From CBDBZL01 sp965213545 (GTDB lineage Bacteria; Pseudomonadota; Alphaproteobacteria; Sphingomonadales; Sphingomonadaceae): a stretch of 64,000 bases of DNA. The position numbers and the translations under genes are program-made. The notes under the pieces are model-generated. The model had not been told where the DNA came from. It saw nothing but the letters and a program-made list of their open reading frames with translations, and did not search any database. Of this stretch, positions 16,340-24,297 are shown piece after piece (the first letter of the stretch is position 1; every line of letters starts with the position of its first letter). The stretch spans positions 434,001-498,000 of the forward strand of contig CBDBZL010000002.1 in the NCBI GenBank assembly GCA_965213545.1. Direction: 5' to 3'.

Positions 16340-17346
16340 GCGGGGCCGGGTCGCCGCCCGTCGGCGTGGTCGGCGCGGGTGCCTGGGGCACCGCGCTCGC
16401 CCAGATGCTGGCATCGGGCGAGCACGAGCGCACCATCTTGCTGTGGGCGCATGACGACGGGCTGGCCGAAGCGATCAATCAGGGCCGCCGGAACGCCGCC
16501 TATCTTCCCGGCATTGCGCTTGTCCCCAATATTCGCGCCGTTGCCGACCTTGCCGAACTTGGACAATGTCCGCTGCTGCTGCTGGTTACACCGGCGCAGC
16601 ATCTGGGCGCGGTGATGGCGCGCATCGATGCATCGCCGCGCGATATGGTGCTGTGCGCCAAGGGCATCGAGGCAAGCTCGGGCCGGATGATGCACCAGGT
16701 CGCGCGCCATGCCGCGCCGGGGAGCAAGGTTGCCGTCCTGTCGGGTCCCACCTTCGCGCATGAGGTGGCGGCGGGTCTGCCCACCGCGGTGACGCTGGCT
16801 TGCAGCGGCGGGCGCGAGCAATGGCAACGGCTTGCTCCTGTCATCGCGCGGCCGGGGTTCAGGCCCTACTATTCGGATGACCTGATCGGCGCAGAGGTCG
16901 GCGGGGCGGTCAAGAACGTGCTCGCCATCGCCTGCGGGGTGGTCGAGGGACTGGGACTGGGACAGAACGCGCGCGCCGCGCTCATCGCCCGCGGATTTGC
17001 CGAGATGCTGCGCTTCGGAGAGGCGCGCGGCGCCCGGGCGGAGACGCTTTCGGGCCTGTGTGGTCTGGGCGATCTGGTGCTGACCTGCACCTCTGTATCG
17101 AGCCGCAACTTCTCGCTCGGCAAGGCGCTGGGCGAAGGGGCGGACGGCGCGGCGCTGCTGGCCGACAGGCGCACGGTTGCCGAAGGAGCGCATACCGCGC
17201 CCGTGCTGCATCGCCTGGCGAGCGAGGCCGGGATCGCCATGCCCATCGTGGAGGCGGTGGTGCGGATCATCGACGGCGCCGCGCCCGGCGAAGTGGTCAA
17301 GCAATTGCTCGCCCGGCCGCTGACCGACGAGAGCCCGGCTCTTTGA
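16336..17346 (+). CDS. gpsA: NAD(P)-dependent glycerol-3-phosphate dehydrogenase
   Basis: 336 residues. It reduces dihydroxyacetone phosphate to sn-glycerol-3-phosphate, the backbone for phospholipids. The N-terminal Rossmann motif VVGAGAWGTALAQ is at 10-22. The conserved GPTFAHEVAAGLPTAV and EVGGAVKNVLAIACG, with the catalytic Lys, mark the family, and SGLCGLGDLVLTCTS lies in the C-terminal helical domain. Its start overlaps tsaD (ATGA) and its stop overlaps the flippase start (TTGA), so all three are probably translated from one message. Confidence 0.97.
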   Translation: MSGAGSPPVGVVGAGAWGTALAQMLASGEHERTILLWAHDDGLAEAINQGRRNAAYLPGIALVPNIRAVADLAELGQCPLLLLVTPAQHLGAVMARIDASPRDMVLCAKGIEASSGRMMHQVARHAAPGSKVAVLSGPTFAHEVAAGLPTAVTLACSGGREQWQRLAPVIARPGFRPYYSDDLIGAEVGGAVKNVLAIACGVVEGLGLGQNARAALIARGFAEMLRFGEARGARAETLSGLCGLGDLVLTCTSVSSRNFSLGKALGEGADGAALLADRRTVAEGAHTAPVLHRLASEAGIAMPIVEAVVRIIDGAAPGEVVKQLLARPLTDESPAL

Positions 17347-18907
17347 CGCCATCTGCGTCGGACGACCCCGAAGCGGGCGCCGGCCGCTCGGATATCGCCG
17401 CCCTGGCCAAGGGCGGGCGCACCAATTTCCTGGGCTTTCTGCTGCGCCTCGCGGCTCGCCTGCCGTTCCTGTTCATTGCCGGGCGGCTCTACGGCGCCGA
17501 AGCGCTGGGCCGCTTCGCCTCGGCGCTGGTGGTGGTCGAACTGGTGGCGCTGGTCTGCTCGATCGGCGAGAAGCGCGGTCTGGCGCAGCGGCTGGCGGAA
17601 AGCAGCGTGCGCCCCGCCAATCTGGTGGCCGACGGAATGGCGGTCGCGCTCGTCCTGTCGCTCACCAGCGCGGCGCTGCTCTGGCTGGTTCCCGCCCCGC
17701 TGTTTCCCAGCGGCGAATATACAGAGCTCGACCGGATCATCGTGCTGGCCATCCCCGCCTATGCCCTGACCGAGATCGCGCTGGCAGCGCAGGCCTATCG
17801 CTTCGATATCGCCACCACGGTGCGCGCCCGCGCCATCGTCGAGCCATGGACCATCTCGATCCTTGCCGGCGGTTTCTGGCTGTTCGAGCCGACCCGCGCC
17901 TCGGGCCTCAGCCTTGCCTACCTCGCATCGATCTACGCCGGGCTGATTGCCGCGATGGTGCCGTTCCTGCGTACCTATGGCCGGCCGCGCGACTATCGGC
18001 CGGGGTTCGCCGGATCATCCGTCTGACCTGGCGCGCAGCCCCGCTTGCCGCCGCCGACGCGATCGAATGGGGGACCCGGCGGCTCGACCTGCTCATCCTG
18101 GGCCTGTTCGCCTCGCCCGCGGCGGTGGGCATCTATTTCATCGCCCAGCAGATCGCCAGCGTGCCGCAGAAACTCAAGACTAGCTTCGAGCCGATCCTGG
18201 GCCCGGTGCTGACCCGCCAGATCAGGGAGCGCGACTATCCCGCCATTGCCCGTCAGGTGTGTCAGGTGGGCTTCTGGATCACCGCCGCGCAGGCGGGCGT
18301 GGCGCTGGCGCTGGGGATACCCGGTGAGGCGATCATGGGGCTGGTCGGGCCCAATTTCGTCGGCGGGACAGGGGCGCTGGCCTTCCTGCTGGCGGCCGAG
18401 GTGGCCGCGGCAACGGCGGTGGTAGCGGAGGCGGCGCTGGTCTACGTCGCCCGGATGCGCAACCTGATGATCTCGCTGGCCACCATCGCCTTGCAGGCCG
18501 CGCTCACCGTTGGCGCGATGCTGCTGGCGAGCGAATGGGGGCTGAGCGACAATTCCCGCGCCGCGCTGGCCGCAGCGGCGCTGCTGGTGGCGCTCAGCTT
18601 CTCATCGCTGGTGAAGGCGCTGCTGCTCTCGTCCATCCTGGGCGAAGGCGTCAGCAACTGGCGCTGGCCATTGTTGTGGGCGGCCGCCGCGGCAGTCGTG
18701 CTGGGGCAGTTGGTCATCCTGCTTCCCGAATGGGCCGAGCTTGTCATCGGCGTTCCGGCGATCCTGGGCATCTATGGCTGGGTGATCTGGACCAAGGGCT
18801 TCGGGCCGGAGGACAGGGTGCTGTTCCGCCGCCAGGTCGCCATCGATCCCGATGAGGCAAACCACCCTGCAACCGATGGCCAGTCAAATCGCCGGGTGCC
18901 GCGATGA
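17343..18907 (+). pseudogene. Wzx-like polysaccharide/lipid flippase, broken by an apparent 1-base deletion
   Basis: Two consecutive frames together make one ~521-residue multi-pass membrane protein of the oligosaccharide flippase (MOP/MVF) type. The first part runs from a TTG start at 17343 (TTGA overlap with gpsA) to a stop at 18027, with helices around GFLLRLAARLPFLFIAGRLYG and later. The second part resumes in the -1 frame, where IIRLTWRAAPLAAADAIEWG continues the protein through GIYFIAQQIASVP and MRNLMISLATIALQAAL to 18907. Adding one C near 18010-18011 (GCCGG to GCCCGG) restores a single frame reading PGFARIIRL. It may be a true frameshift, a programmed shift or a sequencing error; I cannot tell. 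The intact second half still overlaps the downstream gene by 4 bases. Confidence 0.75.
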
Positions 18908-19665
18908 TCCGCCCGCAGCTGGCCAAGCCTTCGGTCGCCATCGCGCTGGGCGCGATGCTGGTGACGATATTGGCGGTCGTGTCCGGCCGCGCCGGTGCTC
19001 CTGAACTGGCGGCGCGCTTGTCCGAGCGGGCCGAAATCGCGCTGGAAACGGCGGGGGCCGGGGGCACGATCGAGGCGATATTCCGGTCACCGAGCGGAGC
19101 GCTCTCGCGCCACCCGCAGCTGCGGGCGAGCGAGGCGGTCCGGTTCGATGAAGGCCTGCGCGACCGGGCGGCCAAAGCGGTGGCCGGGGTGGCCGGCGTT
19201 GGCGGAGTGCGCTGGGCGGATGGCGATGCGTTGGTCGAGGCGGCAGAAACACCGGTCAACCCGCTGCATTGCGAAGAGGATGTCGAGGCGCTGCTTCAGG
19301 CCCGCACGATCCGTTTCGAGGAAGCCTCGGCGCGGATCGATGCCGCCAGTCGCGGCCTGATCGACGAGGTAGCCCGGGCCTTGCGCCCGTGCCTTGGCAG
19401 CATCATCGGGATCACCGGGCACACCGATATCTCGGGTGCCGAACCGGGCAACCTGGCGCTGTCCTACGAGCGGGCGGAGGCGGTGCGCGAGGCATTGCTG
19501 GCGCGCGGGATTCCGGCAGATGGGCTGCGCGCGCGCGGCGTGGGATCGCGCGAACCGGTGCCAGGTCTTGAGCCCACCGATCCTGCGAACAGGCGGATCG
19601 AGTTCACCGTGGTTGCCACCGAACCTGTTGCCCCCACACCGATCGACACGCCAAGCCCGAGATGA
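18904..19665 (+). CDS. OmpA-family (peptidoglycan-binding) protein
   Basis: 253 residues. An N-terminal membrane anchor (about 10-27, VAIALGAMLVTILAVVS) is followed by a region of unknown type and then an OmpA C-terminal-like domain. That domain comprises IRFEEASARIDAASRGLIDE, GITGHTDISG, NLALSYERAEAVREALLARG and NRRIEF, which bind diaminopimelate in peptidoglycan. Two cysteines (LHCEED and RPCLGS) flank the domain start and could pair. The start overlaps the flippase stop (ATGA), suggesting a shared envelope role. No beta-barrel domain is present, so it probably sits in the inner membrane with a periplasmic peptidoglycan-binding head. Confidence 0.85.
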   Translation: MIRPQLAKPSVAIALGAMLVTILAVVSGRAGAPELAARLSERAEIALETAGAGGTIEAIFRSPSGALSRHPQLRASEAVRFDEGLRDRAAKAVAGVAGVGGVRWADGDALVEAAETPVNPLHCEEDVEALLQARTIRFEEASARIDAASRGLIDEVARALRPCLGSIIGITGHTDISGAEPGNLALSYERAEAVREALLARGIPADGLRARGVGSREPVPGLEPTDPANRRIEFTVVATEPVAPTPIDTPSPR

Positions 19666-19738
19666 GGCTGGTTGGGAAACCGCTTCATTCGCGCGCCGAT
19701 GGCGCTAAGAAGCGGCTCGAAGGAGACCTTGTCTCGCA

Positions 19739-19888
19739 ATGCCGATCTGGCTTGAACTGCTGATCCTCTCGCTCACCGCTTACGCGGCCGGATTGGGCTT
19801 GGGCTGGATCCTATGGCGCGGGGTCGCCGGCTCGGTAGGGGGCCCGGGCGGGGGCGAACACGAACACGAAAGGCGCAAGGATGGCTGA
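19739..19888 (+). CDS. Small single-pass membrane protein (49 aa)
   Basis: A 49-residue frame from ATG 19739: MPIWLELLILSLTAYAAG, then more hydrophobic residues ending in WILWRG, then a glycine-rich linker and a charged EHEHERRKDG tail. AGGAG lies 13 bases upstream. Its last 8 bases overlap the start of the helix-hairpin-helix gene at 19881, which argues that it is real and translationally coupled. One membrane helix (about 4-26) is clear. I know of no assigned function. Confidence 0.62.
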   Translation: MPIWLELLILSLTAYAAGLGLGWILWRGVAGSVGGPGGGEHEHERRKDG

Positions 19889-20690
19889 GCTGGTCGAGGC
19901 ATATTGGTGGGTGCTGGCGATTGCGCTGGTATTGGGAATCATCGTTGCCTGGTGGCTGCTGGTCGCCAACCGCCGGACACATGTCGAGCGCGAGCCGGAG
20001 CCCGAGGAACAGGCCACCCCCAAACGCAACCAGGCGCTGATCGATGCACCCCCTGCCTCGGTCGGTGGGCTGAAGTCTGCAGAAATAATGCGACGCGATG
20101 CCTCGCCCGCCGCGACCTCTCCTGACGGTCCGGGTACGGCCACAACCGCGGCAGCGGCGCCATCTCGCGATCACGTGCCACCGACATCGGTTCCGCCCCC
20201 GCCACCGCACAGCTCGCCAACGCCGAGCCCGCCACCCGCTGCAGCACCCATCCGCGACATCCCGAAAGCTCCGGCATCTGCCGAGCAGGGCGCCTCGGAA
20301 CCCGCCACCTCGCCAACCGCCGCCCGGTCGTCGTCCCCGCCGGTGACGACGATGCCCCCGCCCGCAGATACCGCGCCGCCAATCGACGAACCGCAGGTCG
20401 CCAGGACGCCGCCCGCGGCAACTGTCATCGGACTTGCGCCCACCGATGCGCCCGGCAATGCGCTCACTCGCATCAAGGGCTTGGGTCCCAAACTGGCGAG
20501 CGAATTGAACGCACTAGGGGTCACCGGTCTCGAGCAGATCGCTTCCTGGGACGAAGCCGAGATCGACCGGATCGACGCGCAACTGGGACGTTTCCAGGGG
20601 CGCATCAGGCGCGATCAGTGGCCCGAGCAGGCCCGCCTTCTAACCGCTGGCGATGACGCCGCCTATGAAGCACGGTTCGGCAAATTGTAG
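19881..20690 (+). CDS. Membrane-anchored protein with C-terminal helix-hairpin-helix domain
   Basis: 269 residues in three parts. An N-terminal membrane helix (about 9-29, ending IIVAWWLLVANRR) comes first. A long Pro/Ala/Ser/Thr-rich low-complexity stretch (about 75-185) probably forms an extended linker. A C-terminal helix-hairpin-helix-like domain follows, with LTRIKGLGPKLASELNALGV, LEQIASWDEAEIDRID and FQGRIRRDQW, resembling domains annotated as 'flap endonuclease-1-like 5' DNA nuclease' (COG3743). Such HhH modules bind DNA non-specifically, but no nuclease catalytic residues are visible. The start overlaps the upstream 49-residue membrane protein by 8 bases. A DNA-binding domain tethered to the inner membrane is a plausible but unproven reading. 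Confidence 0.78.
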   Translation: MAELVEAYWWVLAIALVLGIIVAWWLLVANRRTHVEREPEPEEQATPKRNQALIDAPPASVGGLKSAEIMRRDASPAATSPDGPGTATTAAAAPSRDHVPPTSVPPPPPHSSPTPSPPPAAAPIRDIPKAPASAEQGASEPATSPTAARSSSPPVTTMPPPADTAPPIDEPQVARTPPAATVIGLAPTDAPGNALTRIKGLGPKLASELNALGVTGLEQIASWDEAEIDRIDAQLGRFQGRIRRDQWPEQARLLTAGDDAAYEARFGKL

Positions 20691-20766
20691 GGTAGTGGGA
20701 ACACAAACGCGGGTCCGCTGCTTCCAACTGCCGAACCCTATCGAAGTCCAACTGCGAGGATCTGTC

Positions 20767-21165
20767 ATGACCGACCAGACCGGGACGACGCGTCCCATGG
20801 TGCTGGTAGTAGAGGACGAGTTCATCATCGCCCTCGACCTCAGCGAGACGGTGAAGGACCTGGGCCTCAGTGTCGCGGGACCGTTCATCAGCCAGCAGAA
20901 CGCGCTGTCGGCGATCGCGGCGGGGTTGCCCGATCTTGCCATCCTCGATGTGCAAACCGCCGATGGCGATGTTTACCCGCTGGCCGATGTGTTGACCCGG
21001 GCGGGCGTGCCGATCATCTTCCATTCGGGCCATGTCGGCAGCGCCGAGATGGAGCAGCGCTATCCCCATGCCGTGTCGATCTGCAAGCCGTGCCCGCCGG
21101 CCCAACTGATCGGCGTGGTCCAGGACGCGCTCGAGCGGCCCGTGATCGCGGCGCATCACTGGTGA
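20767..21165 (+). CDS. Stand-alone response regulator receiver domain
   Basis: 132 residues from ATG 20767 with GAGGA 6 bases upstream. It is a single CheY-like receiver: acidic pocket VVEDE (Asp17/Glu18), phosphoacceptor Asp61 in LAILDVQ, the Ser/Thr position in IIFHSGH (Ser87), and Lys107 in ICKPCP. No output domain follows, so it must act by protein contact, as single-domain receivers in alphaproteobacteria do in phosphorelays or stress signalling. No histidine kinase is encoded nearby. Confidence 0.88.
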   Translation: MTDQTGTTRPMVLVVEDEFIIALDLSETVKDLGLSVAGPFISQQNALSAIAAGLPDLAILDVQTADGDVYPLADVLTRAGVPIIFHSGHVGSAEMEQRYPHAVSICKPCPPAQLIGVVQDALERPVIAAHHW

Positions 21166-21205
21166 CTTGGAGGCGACAGTCCCAATCACGGCGTGTTGTT
21201 ACGCG

Positions 21206-21628
21206 ATGAGACTTGGCCGGCTCAATCACGTGGGCGTCGCCACGCCCAATATTGACCAGGCGATCCGATTCTACCGTGACGCCATGGGTGCAACCAGGAT
21301 CGGCACGCCGTTCGAGTTGCCCGACCAGGGCGTGCGCGTGTGTTTCATCGATACGCCGGGCGATGGGACGCAGATCGAACTGATCGCGCCGCTGGATGAC
21401 AAATCCCCCATCTTCGGGTTTATCGAGAAAAACCCGCTTGGCGGGCAGCACCATCTGGCGTTCGAAGTGCCGAATATAGGACAGGCGTATGACTGGTTCG
21501 AACAGCGGGGCAAGCGTATTCTCGGACCCATCCGGCAGGGCGCGCACGGAACACCGGTGTTTTTCGTCCACCCCAAGGACATGAACGGCATGTTAACCGA
21601 GATTATGGAGACACCGCGCGGGCATTGA
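21206..21628 (+). CDS. mce: Methylmalonyl-CoA epimerase
   Basis: 140 residues from ATG 21206 (MRLGRLNHVGVATPN). A TTG 13 codons earlier has a GGAGG overlapping it but lacks family support. It is a vicinal-oxygen-chelate fold enzyme converting (S)- to (R)-methylmalonyl-CoA. Metal ligands predicted by spacing against the characterised family (His, Gln, His, Glu) are His8, Gln56, His82 and Glu132. Ends and length fit the family. It lies near a biotin carboxylase/carrier subunit of acyl-CoA carboxylase (22147-24153), consistent with propionyl-CoA metabolism; the mutase is not in this window. Confidence 0.93.
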   Translation: MRLGRLNHVGVATPNIDQAIRFYRDAMGATRIGTPFELPDQGVRVCFIDTPGDGTQIELIAPLDDKSPIFGFIEKNPLGGQHHLAFEVPNIGQAYDWFEQRGKRILGPIRQGAHGTPVFFVHPKDMNGMLTEIMETPRGH

Positions 21629-21751
21629 GCGGACTACGGCGCCCCTGCAATATCCGGCGAAGGCGGGCCGTTCGCACATCGAGCGCTTTGCCTAGGGCCC
21701 ATCGCAAGCTAACGCGCGCGATCTTCATTCGAAATAAACGAGGCGCGCGCA

Positions 21752-22147
21752 TTGCTGATCATCCTGCCGATCCTGGCACAAGCCGTCCTTGTCGCCACGC
21801 CTTCTTGCGCCAATCCACTGACCCAGGCTGAACTCAACGCCTGCGCCGCTGAAGATTACAGCGCCGCGGACAAGGCTCTCAATGCCGCTTGGAGCAAAGC
21901 CGATAGTGCGATGCGTGCACTCGACTCCGGGCACTTTGGTGACGCAATCGACAATCAGCCGGGCTACTTCGACACCCTGCTCGAAGCGCAGCGCGCCTGG
22001 CTCGCCTATCGCGATGCGCATTGCCGTAGCGAAGGCTATTCTGCCAGGGGCGGCAGCATGGAGCCGATGCTCGTGTCCGGATGCATGGCCGAACTCACCA
22101 AGATGCGCACCCGGCAGCTCAACGCGCTTGCCGAGTGGCCGCGCTGA
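21752..22147 (+). CDS. LprI/DUF1311-family secreted protein
   Basis: 131 residues from a TTG start, the first codon of a good signal peptide (MLIILPILAQAVLVATPSCA); GAGG lies about 8 bases upstream. The mature part has the DUF1311/LprI lysozyme-inhibitor-like pattern: LTQAELNACAAEDYSAADKA, LLEAQRAWLAYRDAHC and SGCMAELTKMRTRQLNAL, with Cys residues spaced for disulfides. LprI proteins can inhibit lysozyme, but many relatives are uncharacterised. Its stop overlaps the carboxylase start (TGATG), an odd pairing of an exported protein with a cytoplasmic metabolic gene. Confidence 0.82.
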   Translation: MLIILPILAQAVLVATPSCANPLTQAELNACAAEDYSAADKALNAAWSKADSAMRALDSGHFGDAIDNQPGYFDTLLEAQRAWLAYRDAHCRSEGYSARGGSMEPMLVSGCMAELTKMRTRQLNALAEWPR

Positions 22148-24153
22148 TGTTCTCCAAGATCCTCATCGCCAATCGCGGCGAGATCGCCTGCCGCATCATC
22201 ACCACCGCCCGCGCCATGGGTATCAGCACCGTGGCGGTCTATTCTGAGGCCGATGCGCTGGCGAAATATGTCGCAATGGCGGACGAGGCGGTGGCGATCG
22301 GTCCGGCGCCCGCCAGCGAGAGCTATCTAGTCCCAGAAAAGATTATCGCCGCTTGCAAGCAGACCGGCGCCCAGGCGGTGCATCCCGGCTATGGCTTTCT
22401 TTCAGAGCGGGCCGAGTTCGTGCGCGCGCTCGAAGCCGAGGGCATCACCTTCATCGGTCCGCCGGCGGATGCCATGGCCAAGATGGGCGACAAGATCGAG
22501 AGCAAGCGGATAGCCGCCGAGGCGGGGGTCAATACCGTTCCGGGCAGCGGCGGCGCATTGGCCTCGACCACCGATGCGCTGAGTGAAGCGCGCCGGATCG
22601 GCTATCCGGTGATGATCAAAGCCAGCGCGGGCGGCGGCGGCAAGGGCCTGCGCGTGGCCTGGAACGATGCCGATGTCGAGGAGGGCTTTCCCGCCACCCA
22701 GCGCGAGGGGAAGAACTCGTTCGGTGATGACCGGGTGTTCATCGAAAAGTTCATCGAGGCCCCGCGCCACATCGAGATCCAGGTGCTGGGCGACAAGCAC
22801 GGCAATATCGTCCACCTGAACGAGCGCGAATGCTCGATCCAGCGGCGCCACCAGAAGGTGATCGAGGAAGCGCCCTCCCCCTTCGTCACCCCCCAGATGC
22901 GCAGCGCAATGGGAGCGCAGGCGGTCGCGCTGGCGCGCGCGGTGGGCTATCACTCCGCCGGCACCGTCGAACTGATCGTGAGCGGTGCCGACAAGACCGG
23001 GGCAAGCTTCTACTTTCTCGAGATGAACACCCGGCTCCAAGTGGAGCATCCGGTAACCGAGGCAATCACCGGGATCGATTTGGTCGAGCAGATGATCCGG
23101 GTAGCGGCGGGCGAGACCCTGCCTTTCGCGCAGGACGATATCGGTATCGATGGCTGGGCGATCGAGGCACGAGTCTATGCCGAGGACCCCTATCGCAATT
23201 TCATCCCCTCGATTGGCCGGGTAAGCCGCTACCGACCCCCCGCCACGCCATGGACCGGCCAGCTGCGCGGCGAGAACGGCGTGCGCGTGGATGACGGCAT
23301 CACCGAAGGCGGCACGATCTCGATGTTCTACGACCCGATGATCGCCAAGCTGGTGACCTGGGGCGAAACGCGCGAGGCGGCCGCCGACCTGCAAGTGCGC
23401 GCGCTCGACGCTTTCGTCATCTCGGGTCCGCAACACAATATCGACTTCCTGTCATCGCTGCTCCAGCATCCGCGCTTCCGCTCGGGCGAGATGACCACCG
23501 CCTTCATCGATGAGGAATATCCCGACGGCTTCGAAGGCGCATCGGCGGACGAGGCGATGTTGCAGCGGCTCGCGGCGCTGGCGGCGGAGCTCGAACTGCG
23601 CCAGGAACGCCGGGCAAACCTTGTATCGGGTGGCCTCGACGGTCCGCCGACGGCGCAGGCAAGCTTCGTTGTCCGGATGAACGAGCGCGCCTTTCATGTG
23701 ACACCGGGCGGCGACCATGCGCTGGTGGATGGCGAAGTGCTCCGCTTTTCCACCGACTGGCTTCCCGGGATGGAGCATTGCGAACTCGATGCGCCTGACG
23801 GGCCGATCGGAGTGGCGGTGAAGCGCCATCTCAATCGCTGGACGCTGACCACCCGGGGCGTGAGCCATCAGGCCAGCGTGCTTTCTGCCCGCCTCGCCCC
23901 GCTGACGGCGCACATGATCGAGAAGGTTGCGCCCGACCTTTCGCGGATGCTGCTGGCGCCGATGGCGGGCCTGCTCGTGCAGTTGCGCGTACGCGAGGGC
24001 GACGAGGTGCAGCTTGGCCAGCCGCTGGCGGTGATGGAGGCGATGAAAATGGAGATGATCCTGCGCGCCGAGACCAAGGGCCGCGTCAGCGCCGTCCATG
24101 TCGCCGAGGGTGAGGGGCTGGCCGCCGAAACGCTGATCCTCGAACTGGAGTGA
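22147..24153 (+). CDS. Acyl-CoA carboxylase biotin carboxylase/carrier subunit (propionyl- or methylcrotonyl-type)
   Basis: 668 residues from ATG 22147 (MFSKILIANRGEIACRI). Order of domains: biotin carboxylase with its N-terminal IANRGEIA, the ATP-grasp glycine loop KASAGGGGKGLR (about 158-169) and EMNTRLQVEHPVTE; a linker region; and a C-terminal biotinyl domain with VMEAMKMEMI, in which Lys634 is the biotin site. It carboxylates biotin for transfer by a separate carboxyltransferase beta subunit, which is not in the window. The nearby mce gene favours propionyl-CoA, but sequence alone does not separate PccA from MccA or AccA-like types with certainty. The start overlaps the LprI-like stop. 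Confidence 0.9.
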   Translation: MFSKILIANRGEIACRIITTARAMGISTVAVYSEADALAKYVAMADEAVAIGPAPASESYLVPEKIIAACKQTGAQAVHPGYGFLSERAEFVRALEAEGITFIGPPADAMAKMGDKIESKRIAAEAGVNTVPGSGGALASTTDALSEARRIGYPVMIKASAGGGGKGLRVAWNDADVEEGFPATQREGKNSFGDDRVFIEKFIEAPRHIEIQVLGDKHGNIVHLNERECSIQRRHQKVIEEAPSPFVTPQMRSAMGAQAVALARAVGYHSAGTVELIVSGADKTGASFYFLEMNTRLQVEHPVTEAITGIDLVEQMIRVAAGETLPFAQDDIGIDGWAIEARVYAEDPYRNFIPSIGRVSRYRPPATPWTGQLRGENGVRVDDGITEGGTISMFYDPMIAKLVTWGETREAAADLQVRALDAFVISGPQHNIDFLSSLLQHPRFRSGEMTTAFIDEEYPDGFEGASADEAMLQRLAALAAELELRQERRANLVSGGLDGPPTAQASFVVRMNERAFHVTPGGDHALVDGEVLRFSTDWLPGMEHCELDAPDGPIGVAVKRHLNRWTLTTRGVSHQASVLSARLAPLTAHMIEKVAPDLSRMLLAPMAGLLVQLRVREGDEVQLGQPLAVMEAMKMEMILRAETKGRVSAVHVAEGEGLAAETLILELE

Positions 24154-24297
24154 ATGTTAGCGGGCAATCCGGGCGCGGCGAGTAGCTCATTCGCGCGCCC
24201 GCCTGACGAACCCATCAGAGCGGCCCAGGCGACGACCGGACATATCCGTTCCAAAATATTCACCTACCGGCCTTGGTGGCGGCAAGCGCACCGACGC

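Noticed and set aside
20695..20720. GGAAC upstream of the receiver gene as a possible EcfG promoter
   Set aside because: No GTT at 16 or 17 bases downstream (the sequence there is GCTT), so the -10 half is missing.
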